Assembly (NCBI GenBank): GCA_045631885.1
Contig: JAZQVN010000009.1
Coordinates: 1-64,000, forward strand
Length of the DNA stretch: 64,000 bases
Reading direction: 5' to 3'
From: CAJOLV01 sp045631885
GTDB taxonomy: Bacteria > Bacillota_I > Bacilli_A > RFN20 > CAG-826
The notes below the pieces were generated by a model that was given only the letters and a program-made list of their open reading frames with translations, made no database searches and had not been told where the DNA came from. Position 1 is the first letter of the stretch, and each line of letters opens with the position of its first letter. Position numbers and translations under genes: made by a program. Below, piece by piece: positions 16,377-25,631 of this stretch.

Positions 16377-19181
16377 TCACTTTTTTAAAACTTCTAATGG
16401 ATTTAGTTGAATTACCTTATGAGAAACCCATAAAGAAGAGACAAAAGTTATGATGAGGGCTATCAAAAACATGAATATCAAGCCTCGTATATCAAAAGAG
16501 AAAACCATTGATGAATTTAACGACTGACTAACCATGAATGAAGAGATGAATGATATGGCGATCATTTCCAACGAGGCAATCACTAGTGAAATAAAACAAG
16601 ACACCACGGAATGACAGATAACAAATTTCTTTGATTCTTTTTTCGACACCCCAATACATCGAGATAAAGCTATTTCTTTTTGACTATCTAAAATGTGGAG
16701 ATAGGTGCACATCGTTAATAAAAGTGAAGCGACGATAATGGCGATAATAGAAAAAGCCGCCATCGCGATTTCGATATACTTACAAATCTGATTAACGCTC
16801 TCGTTTACACTAGCCATTGGATTAACAACTTCATAATTTGGAAATGAGTTAGAAATCCTCTTCATCGCCTTTTCATAGCCATCATTTGAGGATGTAAACG
16901 CCACTGAACTAATTAGTGTATCAAACGCGGAAACACCTAATCTGGACTTAAAGAAATTAATGGTCCAATATGAGTGATGATATATCTCAAATCTATCAGA
17001 TTCTACTAATCCACACACATATATTTGTGTGTTAACAAATGTCCTTTTTAAGCTCCCATCTTCTAAAAGCGTTTCCTCGCTGTTATAACCAATAAATAAT
17101 GGTTTATTCATAACATCCAAACCACCTGTTAAAGCTTTGGCTAAACCAGTTGATATTGCTATTTGATCTAATGATTCAGGTTTCTTTCCTTTTATAATTC
17201 CATCATTTATCACCGCAAAACGGACACTTTCTGTCATTGTTTTAGAAAAATGTCCAACCATCACTCCTTCTTTTAAGACTGTATATTCATTCTTGTCTAG
17301 ATTTAAAGAAGAGTTCTCATCGATGACATTTTCTAATAATGGTTCACTAAAAGAGAAGAAAGTTTGATGAGAAAAACCTGATAACATATTTGAAGGATAA
17401 AACATATATCCACCTAAACTACCATATACCGGGTCAGAAATATCATTGTTATTATCTAGTAAAATCTTCGCATATCTCTTTGGGATATTCTTAAAAGGAT
17501 TAGAGAAAAACAGAACTCGATGTCTATCGATGATGTCCACGCCACGATATAACCACGGGAAATAATCTGCACTACCGATTTCCAAAATGAATTTATCTAA
17601 TAAAGGTGATTCTTCCGCGTTGATTAAGAAATCATCAGTATTCCCAAAAGTATGGAAATAATAAACCTTTTTCATTACCCAAGGATAGTAATCTCTTGTC
17701 GTTAATGAATCACTTGTTGGAAACCTCATTCTATCTTCAAACATATATTCATTCCATAAATGATCAGTGTGATATATCGAAGGATTAGCTTCTAAAGTAA
17801 AACCTTTAACGGAGAATAATTGCTGGTCATAATACTGCCAATCACTATTTGAAACATCTAGATAGATTAATAAATCGTTATTTTCTAAATATTCAGATAA
17901 AGATTTAACCGTTCTTTCTATTCTTAAACCAAAACAAATGTCCTCAATCATCGGCATGTTTAACGCCAAAACAATTTCATCTTCTTGTAGTTCTTTTATT
18001 GTCTTTGGATAAATCGTTTGAGGACGATAATAATCTAACCATTTAAATTCGTTTATATGTCTCGCGGATAATCCCTCTATCGTGTAACGATAAGTCGTTG
18101 ACGCTAAAGCGAATTCATTTTTACTTTTAAAGAAGTTTTCAAAGTCCACAAGATAGTCCACTCCTACATCCATCACGTAATCAGGGAATGTTTTTGCAAT
18201 TTCCATCGCATCATAATAACTTCCTGCGTTAATGACATTGGTCTTATTTTCTTCTTTCACTGACATAATGATTTTTGAATCATCTATCATTGAAGAATAA
18301 GCGTGCTTAATATTTGAAGATATTGTCGAAGATAGACTGACCGCTAAACCGACACCGATTAAACCAAGAGAAGTGATGAAACTACATATCATCGTTCGCC
18401 ACTTTTTCTCTTTTAATGAGGCAAAAGAATGCCTTAATAAGAAGCTTAATGGAATGGATGGTTTCTTATTCGTTTCTTTGTTTTTAAAGATTGGCAAATA
18501 GACTTCTCTTTCTTCTCTTTTTGGGAATTCATTTGAGGCGATTTTTCCATCTTTCATATGGATGATTTTTGAAGCGTATCTTCTCATTAATTCTTCATCG
18601 TGACTGACAACAATAACGACGGATTTTTTGGAAATTTCCTGTAAAATCGCCATGATTTCTTCGGAATTTACGCTATCTAATGATCCAGTCGGCTCATCTG
18701 CGAGAATGATTTTTGGATCATTAACTAACGCTCTGGCGATCGCAATTCTTTGTCTTTCTCCACCCGATAAAATGTTTGTTTTCTGTTTATTCATTCTCTC
18801 AAGGTGAACGATATCTAATAAGTCGAAAACTTTCCTTTCTTTAAACTTACGTTTCATGTTGCTAGACATATCTAAAGGAAGGAGAATGTTTTGCCCCACT
18901 GTTTCGCTAGAGAATAATTTAAAATCTTGGAAGATAAAACCCATATGCTTTAAGCGATATGTATCTTTTTCTTCCTCACTTAGTTTCGATAAGTTAACTC
19001 CATCAATCTCTATCTCGCCTTCATAATCAATTAGTGACGACAGACAATTTAATAAAGTTGTTTTGCCACATCCTGAATCTCCACATATCGCGAATAAGCC
19101 ATATCGAGGTAATGTGATGTTTATGTTTTTGAGTACTTTTGTATTTTTATAACTCTTAGATAAATTCTTAATATTAATCAT
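16377..19181 (-). CDS. ABC transporter, ATPase fused to FtsX-type permease
   Basis: 934 aa. N-terminal ABC ATPase (about 1-220): Walker A GDSGCGKTT, signature LSGGERQR, Walker B IILADEPTGSLD, H-loop VVSHD. Then a membrane helix (about 260-285), a large ~500-residue outer domain and three C-terminal membrane helices of the FtsX/MacB permease type. This fused form joins a separate ATPase and permease in one operon; it overlaps the permease gene by 4 nt. MacB-like systems act on extracytoplasmic substrates such as peptides or lipoproteins; the substrate here is unknown. Confidence 0.9.
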   Translation of the reverse strand: MINIKNLSKSYKNTKVLKNINITLPRYGLFAICGDSGCGKTTLLNCLSSLIDYEGEIEIDGVNLSKLSEEEKDTYRLKHMGFIFQDFKLFSSETVGQNILLPLDMSSNMKRKFKERKVFDLLDIVHLERMNKQKTNILSGGERQRIAIARALVNDPKIILADEPTGSLDSVNSEEIMAILQEISKKSVVIVVSHDEELMRRYASKIIHMKDGKIASNEFPKREEREVYLPIFKNKETNKKPSIPLSFLLRHSFASLKEKKWRTMICSFITSLGLIGVGLAVSLSSTISSNIKHAYSSMIDDSKIIMSVKEENKTNVINAGSYYDAMEIAKTFPDYVMDVGVDYLVDFENFFKSKNEFALASTTYRYTIEGLSARHINEFKWLDYYRPQTIYPKTIKELQEDEIVLALNMPMIEDICFGLRIERTVKSLSEYLENNDLLIYLDVSNSDWQYYDQQLFSVKGFTLEANPSIYHTDHLWNEYMFEDRMRFPTSDSLTTRDYYPWVMKKVYYFHTFGNTDDFLINAEESPLLDKFILEIGSADYFPWLYRGVDIIDRHRVLFFSNPFKNIPKRYAKILLDNNNDISDPVYGSLGGYMFYPSNMLSGFSHQTFFSFSEPLLENVIDENSSLNLDKNEYTVLKEGVMVGHFSKTMTESVRFAVINDGIIKGKKPESLDQIAISTGLAKALTGGLDVMNKPLFIGYNSEETLLEDGSLKRTFVNTQIYVCGLVESDRFEIYHHSYWTINFFKSRLGVSAFDTLISSVAFTSSNDGYEKAMKRISNSFPNYEVVNPMASVNESVNQICKYIEIAMAAFSIIAIIVASLLLTMCTYLHILDSQKEIALSRCIGVSKKESKKFVICHSVVSCFISLVIASLEMIAISFISSFMVSQSLNSSMVFSFDIRGLIFMFLIALIITFVSSLWVSHKVIQLNPLEVLKK

Positions 19182-20551
19182 TCGTCTTTTAATTCCTCCT
19201 TAAGAGATATCTTCTTTGAAAAAGCGATTGGTAATAATGTCGAAAATAGGCACACTAACAAAGTCCCAATCAAAACTAGAAGTGGGAAACCAAAAGGTAT
19301 GCCTTTAAATTTCATAAAAGGAATTGAAATGATGTTATTAAAGCCAGTGACATTATTGACTATAAAATTAATCAATATTTGAAGTAATGGTGATAATAAG
19401 ATTGATATGACGAACGCCACTAAACCGATTAAGACATTTTCGGTGCAGTAGATGTCATTTATGTCATCCATCTTTGCCCCTAAACAAGATAAGATCGCGA
19501 TCGTCTTTTTCTCTTCTGAATAAAATGAGAAACTAACTATCCCCATAATTAAAGAAGTTCCTAATAAAGCGATAACTAAAAATATCTCCATTCCCGCGGT
19601 GGCGGCGTTAATTAAACTCAACAAAGCCTCACTTCGAGTAATCGCTCCACTAGTAATCGAATATGGTTCTTTAATTAAAGAGATATCATCATTTACTAAT
19701 TCGTTATATCGGTAATCCTTTAAAAACAAGCGAAAAGAATAAGATGATATTTCATCAGAATTATTGCATTCATCTATTCGGTTGACCCAAGATATATCTC
19801 GATTAAAATAAGTTGATAAATTATTTAAATAAACATCATATAAATAATCTTTTAAACCTAAATATGAATAATAAATCTTAGGCGTGGTCAAGAAATTTAA
19901 ATCATGACAAATACCGACAATTTTCACTGTTTTATCAAAGATAAAATAATCGGTGATGTTTTCATCTTCACTATAATATGTTGATTCTTTTTGATGATAG
20001 ATAGTGATGTTTTTGCCAATTGGAGAACTACCAATAATCTTGATTAATTCTTCACTAGCTTTTTCATTAATCACTACTTCTTTGATGTTATCGGTATAAG
20101 GAAATCTACCTTCCACTAATAATGATTTATCAACATAAGGTGATGAAAAAGAATAGATTGGATTATAAGTGAATTCTTTTAATTCGTTCTTTTGATATTT
20201 GATTGAGGGAACGCTTGGTAATAAAGAATCAAAATTTAAATCGATAATATAATTATTGATCTTCTTACTGATACCATATATTTCTTGTCTAGATGGTCTA
20301 GAACTTCTGACAATTGATAGACCACCATTCGTGCTTTCTGTTTTAATATCTTTTGAAATAGTTAATGAACCATAATCTAATTGTTTATAGCATTGTTCTT
20401 TAATGGAATTCTCCGCGTTTTCTGCAAAGCCAATAATAAGAAAAGACGCGGTCAACCCCACGATTAAAGATAGAACGGAGAATATATTCCTCTTTAAATG
20501 CTTTTTCATATTGCCGATGGCTAAATGGTTGACCCAATTATTTCTCTTCAT
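19178..20551 (-). CDS. FtsX-type ABC transporter permease
   Basis: 457 aa. N-terminal helix (about 25-45, FSVLSLIVGLTASFLIIGF), a ~270-residue outer domain and three membrane helices in the last 150 residues. The start at 20551 is favoured because GGATGG lies 8 nt upstream; an in-frame ATG at 20563 has no room for an RBS. It overlaps the ATPase gene by 14 nt and the fused ATPase/permease by 4 nt. It likely pairs with that fused subunit so that two permease halves and two ATPases form one transporter (inference). Confidence 0.85.
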   Translation of the reverse strand: MKRNNWVNHLAIGNMKKHLKRNIFSVLSLIVGLTASFLIIGFAENAENSIKEQCYKQLDYGSLTISKDIKTESTNGGLSIVRSSRPSRQEIYGISKKINNYIIDLNFDSLLPSVPSIKYQKNELKEFTYNPIYSFSSPYVDKSLLVEGRFPYTDNIKEVVINEKASEELIKIIGSSPIGKNITIYHQKESTYYSEDENITDYFIFDKTVKIVGICHDLNFLTTPKIYYSYLGLKDYLYDVYLNNLSTYFNRDISWVNRIDECNNSDEISSYSFRLFLKDYRYNELVNDDISLIKEPYSITSGAITRSEALLSLINAATAGMEIFLVIALLGTSLIMGIVSFSFYSEEKKTIAILSCLGAKMDDINDIYCTENVLIGLVAFVISILLSPLLQILINFIVNNVTGFNNIISIPFMKFKGIPFGFPLLVLIGTLLVCLFSTLLPIAFSKKISLKEELKDE

Positions 20552-21227
20552 ATAGTTTTCCATCCTTTAAAGAAATAATCTTGTCAGCGAAATCTTTGAT
20601 TAAAGATAAATTATGAGAAACTATGATGACTAATTTGTTCTCACTAATCTTTTTCAAATTTTTCATGATTAATAAAGAATTACGGCTATCTAAAGCCCCG
20701 GTTGGTTCATCAGCGAATATGACTTTCGGATCATTGATTAAGGCTCTTAAAATCGCCACTCTTTGTTTTTCTCCGCCACTTAGATGACAAACCTTCTGTT
20801 CATATAATTCTTTTTTAAACGAAATATCGTTTAATAATTTCTTAGCTTTGTTCTCTGCTTCTTTATATTTATCCCCTCTAATAAATGAGGGGAGCATGAT
20901 GTTATAAAGAACGGTTTCATTTTCTATTAAGTTATAGTGTTGAAATATCATCCCGATATCAGTTTGACGATATTTCCTTTTTCTTTTCTCTTTCCATCTT
21001 TTCACATCTTCTCCATTAAAAGATATTTGTCCACCTGTTGGTTTATCTAATAACGCCATCATGTTTAAAAGCGTGGATTTTCCACTTCCAGATTTTCCAA
21101 TCACTCCAATCAATCCTTTTGAAGGAAATAAATAGGAGAAATTATTTAAGGCGTTATGGACTTTGGTTTCGAGTTGATATGAACGAGTGACACTATGTAG
21201 TTCAATAAGAAATTTTCGATTTTCCAT
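20538..21227 (-). CDS. ABC transporter ATP-binding protein
   Basis: 229 aa. Walker A GKSGSGKST, Q-loop MIFQHYN, signature LSGGEKQR, Walker B VIFADEPTGALD and H-loop VSHN. This is the MacB/LolD-like ATPase class that drives FtsX-type permeases. First gene of a three-gene operon. Expression is probably set by the cassette just upstream (palindrome, TATATA, GGAGG), which it shares with the hydrophobic-peptide locus and, more loosely, recA. Confidence 0.93.
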   Translation of the reverse strand: MENRKFLIELHSVTRSYQLETKVHNALNNFSYLFPSKGLIGVIGKSGSGKSTLLNMMALLDKPTGGQISFNGEDVKRWKEKRKRKYRQTDIGMIFQHYNLIENETVLYNIMLPSFIRGDKYKEAENKAKKLLNDISFKKELYEQKVCHLSGGEKQRVAILRALINDPKVIFADEPTGALDSRNSLLIMKNLKKISENKLVIIVSHNLSLIKDFADKIISLKDGKLYEEK

Positions 21228-21232
21228 AAAAA

Positions 21233-21280
21233 AACCTCCTATATATAACTAGGAGATTTTTGGAATTTTGTCGCAAAATT
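21233..21280 (-). promoter_or_regulatory. Shared upstream cassette, copy B (ABC transporter operon)
   Basis: Perfect palindrome AATTTTG-N3-CAAAATT at 21264-21280, then CTCCTA-N8-TAGGAG, in which the right arm contains the Shine-Dalgarno, with TATATATA in between. The near palindrome edge is 37 nt from the ATG at 21227. It nearly matches copy A at 10781-10830. Confidence 0.7.
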
Positions 21281-21292
21281 TTTAAAATTTCT

Positions 21293-22897
21293 TTATTCGT
21301 CTTCCATTTTTACCGCGGCAGGAACCTTTGGTAAACCAGGCATTGTCATGACCGCGCCGGTAAGTGGAACGAGGAATCCAGCACCTGCTGATAAGCGGAT
21401 TTCTCTAATGGTAATGGAGAATCCTTCTGGTCTTCCAAGGACCTTTGGATTATCAGTTAAAGATAATGGGGTTTTGGCGATACAGATAGGAGTTTTATCA
21501 AATCCTAATTTCACATATTCATTGATTTGTTTTAAGGCTTCTTCACTATAAATAACATCTTTTGCACCGTAAATTTCACAGCAAATCGCGTTTATTTTTT
21601 CAGGAATTGATTTATTCACATCATATAAAGGATGATAGTGGGATTCTTTTGTGGCTAATATTTCTTGCACTTTTTTAGCGATTGCAACTGAGCCTTCACC
21701 ACCGCGAGAATAGCCATCACAGAAGGCATAATTGTAGCCTTTAGATTCGATCCATTTGATCAAAGCTTCTGTCTCTGCTTTAGTGTCTTTATCGAAGTGA
21801 TTAATGCAGATAACTGCAGGCACATCATACTTCGCCATATTCTCCATATGTTTTTCTAAATTGCAGACACCATTTAATAAAGCGTCGATATTTTCTTCAT
21901 CTAAATTTTCAAATAATTGTCCACCATGCATCTTAAGTGCTCTAATTGTCGCGACCACCACAACACAGTCTGGGTGTAAGCCACCGACACGGCATTTGAT
22001 ATCCATAAATTTTTCCGCGCCTAAGTCGCCACCGAAGCCAGCTTCTGTGATAACAACTGGTGCTAATTTAAGAGCTAAACTTGTCGCGATTAAGGAGTTA
22101 CAACCATGGGCGATATTTGCGAATGGTCCACCGTGGATAATGACTGGATTTTCTTCTAATGTTTGAACCATGTTTGGTAATAAGGCTTGTCTCATTAATT
22201 TCATAATCGCGTTAGAGATTCGTAATTCTTCTAATCTCACTGGACGACCATTAAATGTATAAGCGACAACGATATTGTTAATTCTTCTACGGAAGTCATC
22301 GCTATCTTTTGCGATACATAAGATTGCCATCATTTCACTCGCGACTGTGATAACGAATTCATCATGTCTTGGTGAGCCTTTCTTTTCATCTTGCATGACT
22401 GTCACGCTTCTTAAAGCGCGGTCATTCATATCTAAAGCTCTTTTCCAAATAATTCTATTTGGGTCGATTTGTAAGGCGTTACCTTGGAAAATATGGTTAT
22501 CAATAATCGCAGAGATTAAATTGATTGAGCTTGTTAAAGCATGCATATCACCTGTGAAGTGAAGATTAATATCTTCAGTAGGAATAACTGTGGCTTTACC
22601 TCCACCAGTCGCACCACCTTTTAAACCAAAGACTGGTCCTAATGATGGTTCTCTTAAACATAATAAAGAGTTAACACCAATCTTATGCATACCATCGTGT
22701 AAACAAATGGATGATGTTGTTTTACCTTCACCAACTTTAGTTGGAGTAATCGCTGTCACTAAAACTAATTTACCAACAGGATTATTTTTGACTTCTTCTA
22801 AAATGTCTGATGAGATCTTAGCTTTGTCATTACCATAAGGAATGACATATTCTTCTTTAATACCGGCTTTTTGAGCAATTTTAACAATGTGTTGCAT
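21293..22897 (-). CDS. fhs: Formate-tetrahydrofolate ligase
   Basis: 534 aa. Makes 10-formyl-tetrahydrofolate from formate, ATP and THF. The ATP-binding segment TPTKVGEGKTTSSICLHDG is at about 55-75; GGGKATVIP and HFTGDMHA follow, as does the C-terminal AGAGFLVPLTG. The start is the ATG at 22897, with GGAGG 8 nt upstream; a TTG 15 nt earlier overlaps that RBS and is rejected. TATAAT at 22925-22930 is a likely -10. Slightly shorter than the usual ~555 aa. Confidence 0.97.
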   Translation of the reverse strand: MQHIVKIAQKAGIKEEYVIPYGNDKAKISSDILEEVKNNPVGKLVLVTAITPTKVGEGKTTSSICLHDGMHKIGVNSLLCLREPSLGPVFGLKGGATGGGKATVIPTEDINLHFTGDMHALTSSINLISAIIDNHIFQGNALQIDPNRIIWKRALDMNDRALRSVTVMQDEKKGSPRHDEFVITVASEMMAILCIAKDSDDFRRRINNIVVAYTFNGRPVRLEELRISNAIMKLMRQALLPNMVQTLEENPVIIHGGPFANIAHGCNSLIATSLALKLAPVVITEAGFGGDLGAEKFMDIKCRVGGLHPDCVVVVATIRALKMHGGQLFENLDEENIDALLNGVCNLEKHMENMAKYDVPAVICINHFDKDTKAETEALIKWIESKGYNYAFCDGYSRGGEGSVAIAKKVQEILATKESHYHPLYDVNKSIPEKINAICCEIYGAKDVIYSEEALKQINEYVKLGFDKTPICIAKTPLSLTDNPKVLGRPEGFSITIREIRLSAGAGFLVPLTGAVMTMPGLPKVPAAVKMEDE

Positions 22898-22965
22898 ATC
22901 TATTACCTCCAAGGTTTCTCGTAAATTATAGACAAATAATAATATTTATTAAATAGAAAAATTAA

Positions 22966-23859
22966 TTATTTTTCATTTAAGTTAGTTTTTATATAATTTA
23001 ATAACTCTTCACGGTCACTAAACTCAATTGTGTTGAATTGATGTTTGAAGAACGTAACCTGTCTTTTCGCGTAATTTCTACTTCTTTTTTTCACTAATTC
23101 TTTGCATTCTTCTAAAGAAGTTTCTCCGTTTAAATATTCGATGACTTCTTTATAACCAATTGCTTGCGCTGCGGTTAATGAGAATTCATATTTCTTTAAT
23201 AATTCTTTAACTTCATCAACGAGTCCGTTATCAAACATTTCATCCACTCGTTTATTGATGTTCTCATATAACGATTCTCTATCTGGATTTAGGAATAAAA
23301 TCTTAACTTCATCTTCTGGGAATCTCATTTTATGAGATTGATTAGCGATATTCTCGCTTTTTGTTTCCATTTGATTATCCGCGATCGCTAAGGCTCTTAT
23401 CACTCTTTTACGATTATTTATATGGATAATCTTCGCTGATTCTGGATCAACTTCTAATAAGCAATTATATAATTCTTCATTAGACATATTTTCATATGCT
23501 GATAAGTCTAGTTCTTCTTGTTCTGGAAAATTATAATCATAAAGCGCAGCCCGCAGATATAAACCAGTTCCCCCACAGATGATGATGTCTTTATTTTCTT
23601 TAATTAATATATTAATTATTTTCAAGAAATCATCTTGATATTGTTTGACTGAATAAGTTTGATTTGGTTTAACGATATCGATTAAATAATGTGATTTATA
23701 TAACGGATCATCTTTAACTATCTTCGCTGTTCCAATATTCATCTCTTGATAGATTTGAAAAGCATCCGCGTTAATGATTGGTAAATGAAATAAACTTGCT
23801 ATTTCACAAGCAATCGATGTCTTTCCGCTACCAGTTGGGCCTACAATCGCATAAATCAT
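22966..23859 (-). CDS. miaA: tRNA dimethylallyltransferase
   Basis: 297 aa. Adds the dimethylallyl group to A37 of tRNAs that read UNN codons. P-loop GPTGSGKTSIA at the N-terminus, the catalytic Asp region NADAFQIYQEMNIGTAK at about 30-47, and FLNPDRESLYENINKRVDEM in the C-terminal half. MiaB, which then thiomethylates the same base, is two genes upstream. No Shine-Dalgarno is visible; a -10-like TAAAAT ends 6 nt before the ATG, so the transcript may be leaderless. Confidence 0.96.
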   Translation of the reverse strand: MIYAIVGPTGSGKTSIACEIASLFHLPIINADAFQIYQEMNIGTAKIVKDDPLYKSHYLIDIVKPNQTYSVKQYQDDFLKIINILIKENKDIIICGGTGLYLRAALYDYNFPEQEELDLSAYENMSNEELYNCLLEVDPESAKIIHINNRKRVIRALAIADNQMETKSENIANQSHKMRFPEDEVKILFLNPDRESLYENINKRVDEMFDNGLVDEVKELLKKYEFSLTAAQAIGYKEVIEYLNGETSLEECKELVKKRSRNYAKRQVTFFKHQFNTIEFSDREELLNYIKTNLNEK

Positions 23860-23881
23860 GCTTATATTTTACACGAAATAT

Positions 23882-23912
23882 ATAAAAAGCGAATAGTTTT
23901 ACTACTCGCTTA
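23882..23912 (-). terminator. Terminator of the rny-ymdB-miaB-ricA operon
   Basis: Minus-strand stem GCGAGTAG/CTATTCGC (one G-U), loop TAAAA, then five T. It lies between ricA and miaA, so miaA needs its own promoter. Confidence 0.8.
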
Positions 23913-23920
23913 TTACTTGT

Positions 23921-24199
23921 TTATTTATCTAAGATATCTTTTATCTCATTTAGTAAGCTAATTACTTCTTCTCTAGCTTGAGAATAATTAACGATAATCG
24001 GATGATTATTATAAGTTTCTAACAAGTTATCGCGTTCTTCTTTTTTATTCTCATTAGTGAGTCTAGCAATTTCTAAACGCATATTTTTTAATTCTGGATC
24101 AGATTCCACTCTTTTTTTAAGAGTGAGATATTCTTGGATAACAGGATTTTTATCTAATTCACCTTTTAACAGAGTTAAAACTTCATCAATCTTATCCAT
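23921..24199 (-). CDS. ricA: YmcA/YlbF-family protein, RicA-like
   Basis: 92 aa, all helical, family YmcA/YlbF (EYLTLKKRVESDPELKNM followed by a second coiled segment). RicA works with RicF and RicT to steer RNase Y processing of mRNAs in B. subtilis (known). The gene order rny-ymdB-miaB-this matches the rny-ymdB...miaB-ricA order of Bacilli, which favours RicA over RicF. The start is ATG 24199 with TTGGAG 9 nt upstream; an in-frame TTG at 24214 overlaps the RBS. It overlaps miaB by 8 nt. Confidence 0.85.
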   Translation of the reverse strand: MDKIDEVLTLLKGELDKNPVIQEYLTLKKRVESDPELKNMRLEIARLTNENKKEERDNLLETYNNHPIIVNYSQAREEVISLLNEIKDILDK

Positions 24200-25631
24200 T
24201 AACGATTTCTCCAATTAAAGAATATGTATGAGACTCAGTGATCTTCACTTTGATAATCTTACCAATTAAAGAATTATCTCCTTTAAAGTGGACTAACTTA
24301 TTTGTTTCAGTATATCCAGAAAGCATATCTTTATTGTTTTTGCTTTCTCCATCAACGAGGATGTCATAGGTGTTACCCACCATATCTTGAGAAGATTTTT
24401 CAATATTGACTTCTAAATGTTTTACTAATTCTTTAAATCTTCTAGTTTTATCTTCATAAGAAACATTATCAACCATTCTCGCTGCAGGCGTACCTTTTCT
24501 TGGAGAATAAATAAAGGTGAATGCCGCTTCGTATTTAACGATATCCACTAAAGAGAGGGTGTCTTTAAATTCTTCTTCAGTTTCATTTGGGAAACCCACA
24601 ATAATATCTGTTGATAAAGATAATCCTGGGATCTTTTCTCTCATCTCTTTCACTAAGTTGAGATAGTCTTGTCTAGAGTATCTTCTTCCCATTTTTCTTA
24701 AGATTTCATCATTACCGGATTGAACTGGTAAATGAATGAATTTCATAATGTTAGGATACTTGGCGATAACATCAATCATCTTGCTAGAAAAATCCCATGG
24801 ATGAGATGTGGTAAATCTTAATCTTGGAATACCGAGTTTCGCTACCGCTTCCATTAAGTCAGCGAAGTCATGACCTTCATCTAAATCTTTACCATATGCG
24901 TTAACGTTTTGACCTAATAAAGTAATCTCTTGATAACCAGCGTCAACAAGCTCTTTACATTCTTTAATGACTTCATCAAACTTACGGCTTCTTTCTTTTC
25001 CTCTAGTATATGGAACGATGCAGTATGTACAGAATTTATCGCAGCCATAAATGATGTTAACAAAAGCTTTATAATTGTTATTTCTTCTCACTGGTAACTC
25101 TTCCACGACTTCACCAGGTTTACTTTCAACAGAAACAATTCTTTCTCCGGTTGTTAAGCATTGATATAAAAGAGAATATAGTTCACTTATCTCATGAGTA
25201 CCAAAGAATAAGTTAACCTCTTTAAATGTATTCATCACATAGACTAAAATCTCTGGTTCTTCCACCATGCAACCGCATATTGAAAGGATGAGATTTTTGT
25301 TCTTTTTTCTAAGGTATTTGAGGTTACCAATTTCACCATAAACTTTATCTTCTGCGTTCTCTCTAACCGCACAAGTGTTGATGATAATTAAATCAGCATT
25401 TTCTGGATTTTCGATTGGGAAATAGCCGACATTTTCTAGCATTCCACGCATTGTTTCTTCGTCTCTGACGTTAGCTTGACAACCATATGTTTTGATGAAA
25501 TATTTGTGACCTTGAACAAGGCGAGATAAATCGTTAAATTTCTCTAAATTGAGGACGTCAAAAGAGGTCGGTGTTCTCTTGCGAGATGCAGCCTTTAACA
25601 TATCAGGTGAATTAATAACCTTCGTTTTCAT
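24192..25631 (-). CDS. miaB: tRNA-2-methylthio-N6-dimethylallyladenosine synthase
   Basis: 479 aa radical-SAM methylthiotransferase that adds a methylthio group to i6A37 of tRNA. N-terminal UPF0004 domain with three cluster cysteines (YGCQANVRD, INTCAVRE, SICGCM). Radical-SAM motif CDKFCTYC (Cx3Cx2C) at about 190. C-terminal TRAM domain ends the protein. It overlaps ymdB by 4 nt. Its clusters would be supplied by the SUF system at 42-47 kb. Confidence 0.97.
   Translation of the reverse strand: MKTKVINSPDMLKAASRKRTPTSFDVLNLEKFNDLSRLVQGHKYFIKTYGCQANVRDEETMRGMLENVGYFPIENPENADLIIINTCAVRENAEDKVYGEIGNLKYLRKKNKNLILSICGCMVEEPEILVYVMNTFKEVNLFFGTHEISELYSLLYQCLTTGERIVSVESKPGEVVEELPVRRNNNYKAFVNIIYGCDKFCTYCIVPYTRGKERSRKFDEVIKECKELVDAGYQEITLLGQNVNAYGKDLDEGHDFADLMEAVAKLGIPRLRFTTSHPWDFSSKMIDVIAKYPNIMKFIHLPVQSGNDEILRKMGRRYSRQDYLNLVKEMREKIPGLSLSTDIIVGFPNETEEEFKDTLSLVDIVKYEAAFTFIYSPRKGTPAARMVDNVSYEDKTRRFKELVKHLEVNIEKSSQDMVGNTYDILVDGESKNNKDMLSGYTETNKLVHFKGDNSLIGKIIKVKITESHTYSLIGEIVNG

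Noticed and set aside
21804..22166. 120-codon plus-strand frame opposite fhs
   Set aside because: Antisense shadow of a highly conserved enzyme.
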